A stretch of 64,000 nucleotides of DNA. Source: Planctomycetota bacterium (GTDB lineage Bacteria; Planctomycetota; Planctomycetia; Pirellulales; Pirellulaceae). This document shows positions 1 to 8,557 of this stretch, in pieces. A model generated the notes under the pieces. It made no database searches. It was not told the origin of the DNA and was given only the letters and a program-made list of their open reading frames with translations. The stretch is from the NCBI GenBank assembly GCA_963204915.1, contig CAUJHS010000117.1:1-64000 (forward strand), given 5' to 3'. The position numbers and the translations under genes were made by a program. Numbering within the stretch: position 1 is the stretch's first letter; each line of letters opens with the position of its first letter.

Positions 1-3000
1 ATCTTCGCATCCCGACCGGCTCCTTGCGCCGTCACCAGCACCGCCGTCGTCGTCCCCCCCGCGTTCACCAGCACATCTCCATCCACCGTCGTCACGCTCA
101 ACAAAGTCACCCCATCCAACTCATCCAACAAGATCGAACCCGAACCCGTCGACTCCGCGTCCACCGTATCCACGTTCGTGTCCAAATCAATCGCACCAGG
201 CGCCGACGCGATCAAGTCGTTGGCGGTCACGTTCAGAGCCGCGCCGTTCGCGTCGGAGATTCCATTGCCAGCACCGGTAACTAACAAATCGACGTCATTA
301 GCGCCACCACTCGCGTTAATGACTCCGGCTGGCAATCCGCCAATCACGTCAACCAGGAAGATGTCGCCGCCCGCGGTCGTCGCGTCGAATCGGGTGACCG
401 CATTGATTTCCAGCCGAGACGCGGCGCTCGTTCCAATTGTGCCAGCGCCGGTTGTTTCGAGGATGAGAATTCCTGCGCCGATGTCTCGAACACCGTCAAT
501 CGTTTCGCCGGTGATGTTGCCGCTTTCAGCGACAAGATCAAACACATTGGCGGCGGCTCCGACGGAGGAATCACGCAAGATGACTCCTCCCGCGGTGTCA
601 CGCAAAAAGGCGCTGTTGCCCAGACCTGCGGACACTTGCAGGATGTTGGCGTCCAACTCCAGGCGGTCAGCAGCGCTGGCGCCGATGGTGTTGCCAGCGG
701 TGGTTAAGATCAGCGTAATTTCGTCGGCGGTCAGGTTCGAGACGTTGTCATCGGCGTTGTCGGTCACGCCGTCGGTTAAGGCCGTGAGATCGACGTTGCT
801 TGCCGTCGTGAGACTCGCATTGAAGGCAAACGAAGCGGCGTCGGCAAGCAGGTTACCCGCGCCCAAGTCCGTATCGTTGGTCTGGAATGTCACGGTGTCG
901 TCGGCGTCGCCGTTGATCGTTAAATCGACGCTGTACAGCGAGTCAAGACCTTCCACTTGCAGCGCGTCGGCGCCTGCCTCGCCGCCGGTAACGGCGCTGT
1001 CGGTCACAATCGTGAGCAAAGTGGCGGGATGAGCAAAGGTAATCACCTCGCCCAAGGTCGAGTCAATGCGCGACTCGCCATCGCCCAGGTCGCCGTCATC
1101 GCTCAGCGTGATGGTTTCGGCGCCGCCCAGGAAGGTAAACGTGCGAGTACCCGCCGCAATGGTGTCGAGAATCGGGGCGAGGTTCGAATACACCACATTG
1201 TCGGTAGCGCTGCCGTTATAACGCACCGACCCGCTGGTGTTGTCGATCAGACGATGTTCCACGCTCGCGGCCGAACCGCCGAGCAGGTGCAATTCATCGC
1301 CATTATCATCTTCGCCGCCGACGCCGCCGTCGTACGCAATGCCGCCGGGCAACGCCAAGAACAAACCGCCGCCCGGATTGTTAATAATGAATTGATCGTC
1401 ACCGCCTAAACCGTTGAAGGCGAAACTGGTGGCCCCGGCGAACGCGACGATTGGACCCGCGAATGGACCGCCGTTCTCGCCGGAGTAGTCTTGGATGAGT
1501 TGATAGGTACCGCTATCCGATCCGGTCGCGGTAACGACCAATTGATCGTCATCACCCGTGCCATCGACGGCGATATTACCTGCGAAGTTGAGCGTCTCGA
1601 TGCTATCAAAATCAACATCCAAGTAGCCGCCGGTGGTTTGAATCGTTCCGGCGCCCGGAACGCCGGGAACCAGTGTGGCGGTTTCACCGGCGGGCGTGGT
1701 GAACGTCAACGTGTCGCCGGGCGAGGCGGGCAACACCGGGTTGCCGCCGTGAATGTCCAGGTCAACGCCTTCCGCGACCGTTGGCGGGCTGACGTTGATC
1801 GTGTCGTCGCCATCCAGCGCGAACACGTCGAAGAAGCTGACATTCGTGTAGCCCACGGTTTGCACCGTGGAGGTGCTAAACTGCGAACCGCTCACCGTCA
1901 CCGTTTGCGGCGTGTTATTGGTGGTCAGATTGATTTGCGAAACATTGTCGATCACGCCGCCGGTCGTGTTGCCGGTGATGGTGTTATCGGTCAGGTTCAA
2001 GGTGGCGAAGCCTGACGCATCTTCGATTTGCAAGCCGATGTTGCCGCCCGTGATCGAGTTGCCTTCCACGTCCAAGTCGCCGGTGTAGCCGTCGACCCAT
2101 AGACCGCGCTGATTTCCGGTGAGTGTATTGTTTAATATGTCGAAATTCGCATTGTTATCGCCGCCAAAGGCGGTAAACAGACCAATGGCGTAGTTGCTCG
2201 TTCCGTCAATGGTGTTGTCGGAAATCGTGGCGCCGTCGGTGTTAAAGAAGTACACGCCGCGGCCGTGATTGGTCACGTTATTGTTCGAGAACGTGATGTT
2301 CGTGAACGGCGTGACGTTCGTGTTGCTAATGCCCAAGGCCCAGCTATTGACCGTCAAGGCAGCGTTGGTGAAGTCGTTGTTATCAATCAGGATGTTTTGC
2401 GCGCCGACGCCGGAGGTGAATTCGTCGGCGTAAATGCCATGACCACTGGCGGCGCCGGGGTTCGTGTTGTCGCGGAACAGGTTCCGCTCGATCACTACCG
2501 GGTTGATCGCACTGGTATTCGCGACAAAAATCCCAACCACGTTGTTCTGAATGATGTTGTTGCGAACCTCGGTTCCATTTGTGGTCGGCTGCATCCAGAT
2601 CGCGGCGCCGGGGAAGGCCGCGGTTTGACCTTGCAGAGTAAAGCCGTCGATTATTGCGTCATTGGCGGAAATATTGAAGCTGGATCCGACGCCGTCGACG
2701 ATGGACTCCGGCACAATGCCGCGTGTGCGAGCGTCGACGCCGGCTTGAGCGCCAAGCAACGCCACCGTCTTGTTGACCAGGACTTCTTCGAGATAGGTTC
2801 CTTCATCCACGTAGACGGTGCCGCCCACGTTGACCAACGCAATGGCCTCCTGAATGATGGTGGCGGCGGCGCTCATCAAGTTGCTATGCGGGCTGGTGTC
2901 TTCGACGTGAAGCACGCCAAAGTCGCCCTGGAAACCGGGCGTGCCCGGCATTGCATCGGTCCCAGAATCGAACCAGGGTGAGAAGTCCACATTTGTGGCG

Positions 3001-4250
3001 CCTGCGCCGCCGATCACGCCGCCGGCGCCGCCCGGATTCGTGGCGACGGTTGGCCCCGTGGCGCTGCCCCACCAGTTAGCGCTGGCCTGAATCGTTTCAC
3101 CGCCAGCGTACGTCATCGCGGTGGCGCTATTAAGACTGTTATTAAAGATGCGGTTTGTCGAGATCGTTCCCGGCGCCTGCGTGGACGAGAGGAACACATC
3201 CTCCACCACATTGCCGGAGAAGAAGTTTTCTGTGATTTGATTGTTCTGTCCGCCGCGGTCCGCGGCCATGTTGCCGAAACTTGTCAGCGCAAGCCCCGAA
3301 CGCCCGTTATTAGAAAACGTGTTGCGCGTGATTGACGAGTTCTGAATGCCGCCTTGCAAGCCGTCGAAGTTATTGCTGTTGAATGTGTTCTCGGAGATCA
3401 CGCCAAATTCAAAGGCGCGTGATCCAAGGTTCATGCCGGTGTTGTTGTCTTGAATCAAGTTGCCGCTGATCTGCGGCGCTCGCATCGCACTGGCGCCCAC
3501 GTTGTGGTTGCCATCGACGAAGAAGCCGGTCGCGGTGGCGCCGTTGAGAATCCAGTTGTCGGTCAAGTGGAAGCCATCAAAGTTGTCGGTGTCGAGGTGG
3601 AACAAGCCGCCGCCGCCGACTTTACTCGTTCCGTCGATCACGTTTTGATGCGCGGTGACGTCAATACCCGTATCGTCCAGGAAGACGCCCGCATTGGTGA
3701 ATCCAACAATTCGGTTGTTCAAGATTTGCAGGTTATCAATTGAACCCGTGTTCGACTCGATGGCTCGGGTTCCTCCGTCAAATTCAAAGCCGTCAATGAT
3801 GGAGCCGGCAACGCCGGTATTTAAATCTAAGGTGATTCCGGGAGCCGCTTGTTGAATTACCGTTTCTGTCAATGCGCCGCGGGTTCGGGCGTCGACGCCA
3901 AACTGATTGCCCTGCAAGGTCAATCGCTTATTGAGCACGATATTCTCAACATAGGTTCCATCCGCGACGTTAATGACATCGTCATTACTTGCCGCGGCGA
4001 CAGCGGCGGAAATCGTGCTGAAGATGTCTACCCCCGGCGTGAGTCCCGCCACGGAAGCCGGCTGGGTTCCGCCGGCTGCAGTGAACTCGGTTCCCGCCAT
4101 GCCAGGCGTGTTGTCAACGTATAGCACAGCCAGCAAGCGACGATCTTCTAACGTTTCCAACCCCAAGCGACGTTGCTTGAAGCGGGGCATGGCGGCGGTC
4201 GAAAGCGGCAAACGGTTCTTCCGAAAAGGGCGGCGAGTCAAACGTTTCAT
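1..4250 (-). CDS. Giant parallel beta-helix surface protein (3' end beyond window)
   Basis: The frame is open from the ATG at 4250 to base 1 (1416 codons) with no stop, so the C-terminus is missing. The N-terminus is very basic and carries LETLEDRRLLA at residues 31-41, the LEPR-XLL-type tag found on large planctomycete exported proteins. Residues about 60-760 are Asn/Gly-rich short repeats of the right-handed beta-helix (NosD/pectate-lyase-like) kind. They form two blocks, each opening with a cap that ends GVDARTRG. After about residue 780 the repeats become Asp/Thr-rich (DGVTDNADDNV, GDDTI), like filamentous adhesins. It is probably secreted or surface-bound; no catalytic residues were recognised. 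GAGG lies just upstream of the chosen start; Met21 is an alternative. It diverges from the 4889 gene. Confidence 0.85.
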   Translation of the reverse strand, partial: MKRLTRRPFRKNRLPLSTAAMPRFKQRRLGLETLEDRRLLAVLYVDNTPGMAGTEFTAAGGTQPASVAGLTPGVDIFSTISAAVAAASNDDVINVADGTYVENIVLNKRLTLQGNQFGVDARTRGALTETVIQQAAPGITLDLNTGVAGSIIDGFEFDGGTRAIESNTGSIDNLQILNNRIVGFTNAGVFLDDTGIDVTAHQNVIDGTSKVGGGGLFHLDTDNFDGFHLTDNWILNGATATGFFVDGNHNVGASAMRAPQISGNLIQDNNTGMNLGSRAFEFGVISENTFNSNNFDGLQGGIQNSSITRNTFSNNGRSGLALTSFGNMAADRGGQNNQITENFFSGNVVEDVFLSSTQAPGTISTNRIFNNSLNSATAMTYAGGETIQASANWWGSATGPTVATNPGGAGGVIGGAGATNVDFSPWFDSGTDAMPGTPGFQGDFGVLHVEDTSPHSNLMSAAATIIQEAIALVNVGGTVYVDEGTYLEEVLVNKTVALLGAQAGVDARTRGIVPESIVDGVGSSFNISANDAIIDGFTLQGQTAAFPGAAIWMQPTTNGTEVRNNIIQNNVVGIFVANTSAINPVVIERNLFRDNTNPGAASGHGIYADEFTSGVGAQNILIDNNDFTNAALTVNSWALGISNTNVTPFTNITFSNNNVTNHGRGVYFFNTDGATISDNTIDGTSNYAIGLFTAFGGDNNANFDILNNTLTGNQRGLWVDGYTGDLDVEGNSITGGNIGLQIEDASGFATLNLTDNTITGNTTGGVIDNVSQINLTTNNTPQTVTVSGSQFSTSTVQTVGYTNVSFFDVFALDGDDTINVSPPTVAEGVDLDIHGGNPVLPASPGDTLTFTTPAGETATLVPGVPGAGTIQTTGGYLDVDFDSIETLNFAGNIAVDGTGDDDQLVVTATGSDSGTYQLIQDYSGENGGPFAGPIVAFAGATSFAFNGLGGDDQFIINNPGGGLFLALPGGIAYDGGVGGEDDNGDELHLLGGSAASVEHRLIDNTSGSVRYNGSATDNVVYSNLAPILDTIAAGTRTFTFLGGAETITLSDDGDLGDGESRIDSTLGEVITFAHPATLLTIVTDSAVTGGEAGADALQVEGLDSLYSVDLTINGDADDTVTFQTNDTDLGAGNLLADAASFAFNASLTTASNVDLTALTDGVTDNADDNVSNLTADEITLILTTAGNTIGASAADRLELDANILQVSAGLGNSAFLRDTAGGVILRDSSVGAAANVFDLVAESGNITGETIDGVRDIGAGILILETTGAGTIGTSAASRLEINAVTRFDATTAGGDIFLVDVIGGLPAGVINASGGANDVDLLVTGAGNGISDANGAALNVTANDLIASAPGAIDLDTNVDTVDAESTGSGSILLDELDGVTLLSVTTVDGDVLVNAGGTTTAVLVTAQGAGRDAK

Positions 4251-4888
4251 CGGGAACCTCAGTGGGGATAACAAGAAAATGATCGAATCGAGCAGCCGCT
4301 AGACTGGGATCGTTCCAGCGGTGTGGACGACGAAAAAACCACGCGCAGTTTGCTTAAAACCGCGGCTTAAGTACGTTGGGAAGCCAGACAACCGTTCTAG
4401 TACGCAAGTTAAAATACGCAAAAACGGTAGAATTGATAAAACAAGAGTTGGCCGATATTGTAGTTCCCCATTCGCCCGGGTCAATCAGCTTTATTCACCC
4501 TGACGTAAATCTTTGCCGTTCTTCGCCAAACCTTCATGGATGGTGATGAACGTCTAATGGTGGGGCAAAATCACATCGGGTAGCGTCTCCGAAGATTCCC
4601 CCCCTCGTCGAGCGTTTAGACCGTCCAACCTTGGCATAACGAAACGCTGACAACACGTACGCGAGAGCGACGTTGGCCCGTAGATGCGCCTCCCGCTTGT
4701 CGGCAACTACGATAACGCTTCCGAACGCCAACGTCTAGCACCGGTCGCCTCCGGTAGTAGCCATCACAAAGAAAGGTTGACCGCACGGTGAGATTCGCGC
4801 CGCAGGCAGTCCATTTCGCGCGGTCCTGTTTTCAATCGCCTAGACGCGGGAATTCGGGAACTATAATGGAGCCCAAAAGGAGATGTGA
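4251..4888. other. Divergent intergenic region
   Basis: This 638-base stretch separates two divergent surface-protein genes and should hold both promoters. Short open frames in it have no start context, composition or family resemblance worth reporting. The only clear signal is the TATAAT at 4862-4867 before the rightward gene. Confidence 0.5.
4862..4867 (+). promoter_or_regulatory. Candidate -10 box for the 4889 gene
   Basis: A perfect TATAAT lies 21 bases before the ATG at 4889, with AAGGAGA between them as ribosome binding site. No convincing -35 is present at 16-18 bases, so the promoter is only partly supported and would give a very short leader. Confidence 0.4.
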
Positions 4889-6721
4889 ATGGCGAAGGGG
4901 GATTCAAGTTTTCGAGGCAGTGCTTACCAGGGCAAACGACCACACCCACCGTCGCGCAACCGGAGTTTGCGTTTCGAGCGGTTGGAACACCGCACGATGT
5001 TCGCGGGCGGGCTGTTGGTCGCTTTGCCCGAAGGATTTGAACCTGCGGCGGTCGGCAAGATCGATGAAACGAACTATCTTGTCGCCGGCCAGTTTCAGGG
5101 ACGACCGGCCGTGGTCGAAGTCGAGCGTCGCTCCGGCGGCGCCGTGGTCACCTTGGATGAATTCGATGGTTTACCCTCAGGCGACGGTCGCGGAGCCATC
5201 GGAGATATTTCGGCCAATGCTCAATGGCTCGTCGGCGCAAGTCAATCAGATCGTTCCGACCCCACTCAGATTGGCGAAGTCACATACTGGAACGCAGCAG
5301 GGCACGTGACGGCGATCGACACTTCCACCATTCCCGGCACAAGCGACATGCTGTACGCCGTATCGGAAGGCGGTGTCGCGGTGGGAGAACGTTTCGGGCT
5401 GCCGATTATCGCGACGGCAAGTGAGGGCGTCAACTTCCTGCCGGCCGGCGAGGGACGCGCCACGGCAATTAGCAACAATGGCCAGATTGTGGCTGGCGTA
5501 GCCGACGGCGCTGCCGTGTTCTGGACGAGCAACGTGGCAGGACAAGACTACACGCTGCGAAGCCTTCAATTACCTCCGCATGCGACGCCCACGACCCGGT
5601 CGGTCGATGTCGCCTCGGATGGAACGTGGATTGGCGGCGTATATTTCGCGCTTGAAAAGTTCGATGCGACGCCCGCGATTTGGGATGCATCCGGCCGGTT
5701 GTTACACGCTTTTACCGATCCCGCGGAGAACGGCGGTGTTGTGCTCGATTCGGGTGTGGCTGTGGTGAACGGAGTCGTCGGAGCGCCGGGCTTTGAACCC
5801 GCCACGCGAATCTTCTTTCAAGGGGCTGATGGATCCGTCGACCTACTGGGTTGGCTCGCATCGCAAGCGATTGACACCGGCGCGTTCTCGCGGTTATCCA
5901 TCGCGCACGATGTGGCGCACCGTGCAACCGACCAGGAGTTGCTGGTGCTGGGGAAAGGAAAAACGGTTGCGGGAGAACGCGGGTTCCTGAGCATTGTTGA
6001 TGACTTCGGGTTGCCCGCTCCCACAACCGCCGCTTTGAGCGGACGCATTTGGAACGACGGCGACGGTGATGGACGCCAAGACGAAGATGAAGCGGCCGGC
6101 ATGGCGAACGTAGAAGTAACACTCAAGACCGCCGCCGGCGCCATCGTAACTGTTGTCCACACCAACGACCTGGGATTGTACGAGTTCCGCGGCGTGGCGC
6201 CAGGAACCTATCGGCTGAATGTGGCTGCGCCGAAGACCGGCCAGTACAGTCCGCGCGACACGACCGACGACCGCATCGACAGCGATGTGAATGTTCTGAC
6301 CGGCGACACCGACCTGGTCTCGGTCGCAGCCGGCCAGGTGCTGCGCGATTTGGATGCAGGCATTACAACCACAACGCCCTCGCGACCTTGGAAGAATCCT
6401 GTCGATCCGTTGGATGTGGATGGATCGGGATTCGTATCGGCCAATGATCTATTGGAGATCGTGGCCGAGATTCGTCGCAATGGTATTCACGCCTTAGGCT
6501 CGCTAACAGCAACCAACCAGCCCCGTCCCTACCTTGATGTTGACGGCAATAACGTGGTTTCGTTGAACGACGCTTTGGAAGTGATCGCCGTGCTTCGCGC
6601 CCGACTCAGCGGCGCCGAGGGAGAAGGCGAATCGGCTTCGCCGAGCGAGTTCCATCCCTCGCGCCGTTCGGCAAATCTTGCAACGGAACTCGACGAATGG
6701 TGGGACTTCGAACGACGGTAA
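4889..6721 (+). CDS. LEPR-XLL-tagged SdrD_B/dockerin-domain extracellular protein
   Basis: This 610-aa protein starts at an ATG preceded by AAGGAGA. Its basic N-terminus carries an export tag around residues 28-40 (RFERLEHRTMFAGG), the same type as in the divergent neighbour. Residues about 45-380 are a beta-rich repeat region resembling HAF repeats (xxIxNNGQIVxG patterns). Residues about 383-480 are an SdrD_B/Cna-B-like domain (GRIWNDGDGDGRQDEDE, then YEFRGVAPGTYRL). Residues about 507-575 hold two dockerin type I-like Ca-binding repeats (LDVDGSGFVSANDLLEI and LDVDGNNVVSLNDALEV). The dockerin pair suggests docking to a partner or to the cell surface; ligand and partner are unknown. Confidence 0.8.
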   Translation: MAKGDSSFRGSAYQGKRPHPPSRNRSLRFERLEHRTMFAGGLLVALPEGFEPAAVGKIDETNYLVAGQFQGRPAVVEVERRSGGAVVTLDEFDGLPSGDGRGAIGDISANAQWLVGASQSDRSDPTQIGEVTYWNAAGHVTAIDTSTIPGTSDMLYAVSEGGVAVGERFGLPIIATASEGVNFLPAGEGRATAISNNGQIVAGVADGAAVFWTSNVAGQDYTLRSLQLPPHATPTTRSVDVASDGTWIGGVYFALEKFDATPAIWDASGRLLHAFTDPAENGGVVLDSGVAVVNGVVGAPGFEPATRIFFQGADGSVDLLGWLASQAIDTGAFSRLSIAHDVAHRATDQELLVLGKGKTVAGERGFLSIVDDFGLPAPTTAALSGRIWNDGDGDGRQDEDEAAGMANVEVTLKTAAGAIVTVVHTNDLGLYEFRGVAPGTYRLNVAAPKTGQYSPRDTTDDRIDSDVNVLTGDTDLVSVAAGQVLRDLDAGITTTTPSRPWKNPVDPLDVDGSGFVSANDLLEIVAEIRRNGIHALGSLTATNQPRPYLDVDGNNVVSLNDALEVIAVLRARLSGAEGEGESASPSEFHPSRRSANLATELDEWWDFERR

Positions 6722-6760
6722 GCGCCCGGTCCGCTCGCATTCGTCGGGCGTGAGGGCGCT
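6721..6760. terminator. Possible bidirectional hairpin between convergent genes
   Basis: AGCGCCC at 6721-6727 pairs with GGGCGCT at 6754-6760 across a 26-base loop. It sits between two convergent stop codons. There is no T-run, so only position and symmetry support it. Confidence 0.3.
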
Positions 6761-6764
6761 GGAA

Positions 6765-7835
6765 TTAGGGTTGATGCTGGGACGGCGCCCCTGTGGTGGG
6801 CGTCCAGGTCGGGGTCGACCAGGGCGACGACACGGTCGGCACCGCAACCGCCGTAAACGAAGCCTGTTGCACGGCGTTCGCGGGGGGCGCATGAACCGGC
6901 GGGCTCGATGGATTAAGCGCGGCAATTTCCATCGAGGGGTTGGTGCGCGGCGTCTCCGCCGTGGGGATGGCGTGGGGCGGCGCCATGGGGCGTGACAAAT
7001 AAGCCCTCATCCGCGAGGCATCTGGCTGGCGGCGCTGGGGAACTTCCGTCACGCTGACAAAAAACGGATCTTGCACCGAGGGAAGACGATTCGGCGCACT
7101 CGAATCAATTTGCGCCACGAGGTTTTCCGAGGTTCCTCGTCCGCGAAACGCCCGGCGCCGCTGAGCGAGTTGACCGAGCGCTTCCGCAGCCTGACGCAAA
7201 CTGGGGTCGAGGGAAAGCGCGATATGATATTCTGCTTCGGCGCGCTCCAGGTCGCCGAGCATCGCATAGACGTAGCCCAGATTTGCACGTGCTTGAGCTT
7301 CGGTGTCAGCCCGGCAAAACTCGGCGTAACTTTCGTCCAAACGGCCTTGCTCGCCCAGCACCAAACCCAGGTTGGTGCGCGCGGTTCGATTCGTGGGCCC
7401 TAGCTCTAGGGACTGCCGAAGCTTCTCTTCGGCGTCAGGCAAACGGTCTTGAAGATAGTACAGGTAGCCCACGTCGGCCAGCAGCTCGGCGCTGGGTGTT
7501 CCGGCGGCGAGGGCTTTGGAGAAATGTTCATCGGCCTTGGCCAATTGGCGCTCGCGGGCCGCCATCACGCCAAGCCGGTGATGTGCAAAGGCGTTCTCCG
7601 GATCTTTGCGTAGCACGGCGTCGTAGACCTGCCGCGCGTTTTCGATTTGCCCGTGCCGTTCGTTGAGTCGAGCCAGACTCAGCGACGACTCATACTTGCC
7701 CTTCGCCGCAGTTTCGGCGTCGGTTTTCTTTGCGAACGGCAGCCGTTGCTTAACCGCCGCACAACCTGAGGCGGCGGTTAAGAGCATCAAGCAGAGCAAG
7801 ATCGTAGGCCGCGGCGAACCGGGAAAGGGCGCCAT
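6765..7835 (-). CDS. TadD-like TPR lipoprotein
   Basis: This 356-aa protein has a lipoprotein signal with lipobox ASGC, giving the lipidated Cys25. Four to five TPR units follow at about residues 48-215 (for example ALAAGTPSAELLADVGYLYY). The C-terminal third is low-complexity and Pro/Ser/Thr-rich. In Tad/Flp systems TadD is the TPR lipoprotein that helps place the secretin. Third position after a CpaC-type secretin and a CpaD-like lipoprotein fits that role. The spacing to the cpaD-like gene is 27 nt and AAGGAGT precedes the ATG. A generic TPR lipoprotein is the alternative. Confidence 0.75.
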   Translation of the reverse strand: MAPFPGSPRPTILLCLMLLTAASGCAAVKQRLPFAKKTDAETAAKGKYESSLSLARLNERHGQIENARQVYDAVLRKDPENAFAHHRLGVMAARERQLAKADEHFSKALAAGTPSAELLADVGYLYYLQDRLPDAEEKLRQSLELGPTNRTARTNLGLVLGEQGRLDESYAEFCRADTEAQARANLGYVYAMLGDLERAEAEYHIALSLDPSLRQAAEALGQLAQRRRAFRGRGTSENLVAQIDSSAPNRLPSVQDPFFVSVTEVPQRRQPDASRMRAYLSRPMAPPHAIPTAETPRTNPSMEIAALNPSSPPVHAPPANAVQQASFTAVAVPTVSSPWSTPTWTPTTGAPSQHQP

Positions 7836-7862
7836 CGGGACTCCTTACGCATAGGTCGGAGA

Positions 7863-8495
7863 CTAGAATCCACCAAATCCGCCGAAGCCTCCCAGGCCTC
7901 CGCCGAATCCGCCGCCAAACCCGCCGAATCCGCCGCCGAAGCCACCGCCCCGGTTGCCCCAGGTTCCGCGATAGTAGGCTGCTGCGGCTTCTTCGGAAGT
8001 GAGCGGCTGTGCAAAGGACGGAGCAACGACAACACGTTGTTCGGCGTCGGGAACGCCCATTTGCACTAAGGCGCGGACGACGACTTCTCGCCGCCGCATA
8101 TCCAATTCTGGGTTGTAGTGCACCGGATAATGGAACTCAGTTTCCGTGCGGGCCGAGGTTTGGCTGCGTTCCACGACCACGGGCCAAGGCGCGCCGCACT
8201 TGAGTTGGTCGGCAATCCGTTTGACGTGGTCCTCGCCGTAGTCGTTCAACCGGATGCCTCCTGTGTTGACCCCTTCGACTACGTCGTTCAAGGCGAATTC
8301 ATGTTGATACACGATGAACTTCGCCGGCTCCGCGTTTTCCTCTTGAGCGCGGTTCAGTTCATCGATTTCCGAACCCAGCATGGCGGGCTCGGACGGAGGA
8401 TTATAAAAGGCCGCGATTTTTTGTCGGTTCGCACAACCGGCCGAAGTCGCCGTAAGCAGGAGGATAAGCCCCAAGGGCCAGGTTCGGGAAGCCAT
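7863..8495 (-). CDS. CpaD-like pilus-biogenesis lipoprotein with Gly-Phe-rich tail
   Basis: This 210-aa protein has a lipoprotein signal ending TSAGC (Cys21). Residues about 50-165 resemble CpaD/RcpB of Tad loci: an N-terminal strand region, a central basic segment, and Y-x-V-x-Y-N-P-E followed by RRREVVVRALVQMG. The last about 35 residues are almost only Gly and Phe (GGGFGGGF repeats), which is unusual for the family. It lies between the secretin and the TPR lipoprotein on one strand, consistent with an outer-membrane Tad subcomplex. AAGGAA sits about 10 nt before the ATG. The family call rests on context plus a few motifs. Confidence 0.65.
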   Translation of the reverse strand: MASRTWPLGLILLLTATSAGCANRQKIAAFYNPPSEPAMLGSEIDELNRAQEENAEPAKFIVYQHEFALNDVVEGVNTGGIRLNDYGEDHVKRIADQLKCGAPWPVVVERSQTSARTETEFHYPVHYNPELDMRRREVVVRALVQMGVPDAEQRVVVAPSFAQPLTSEEAAAAYYRGTWGNRGGGFGGGFGGFGGGFGGGLGGFGGFGGF

Positions 8496-8557
8496 GGTGG
8501 GTCATTCCTTGTATCGTCAATGCGGGATCATGCGGGAGATAGAAAGGCGGGTCAAGT

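Noticed and set aside
178..1032. Long plus-strand open frames (284 aa, 174 aa, 238 aa) opposite the beta-helix gene
   Set aside because: They mirror the codon bias of the minus-strand gene, lack start signals and family features, and the minus frame is open throughout with clear repeats.
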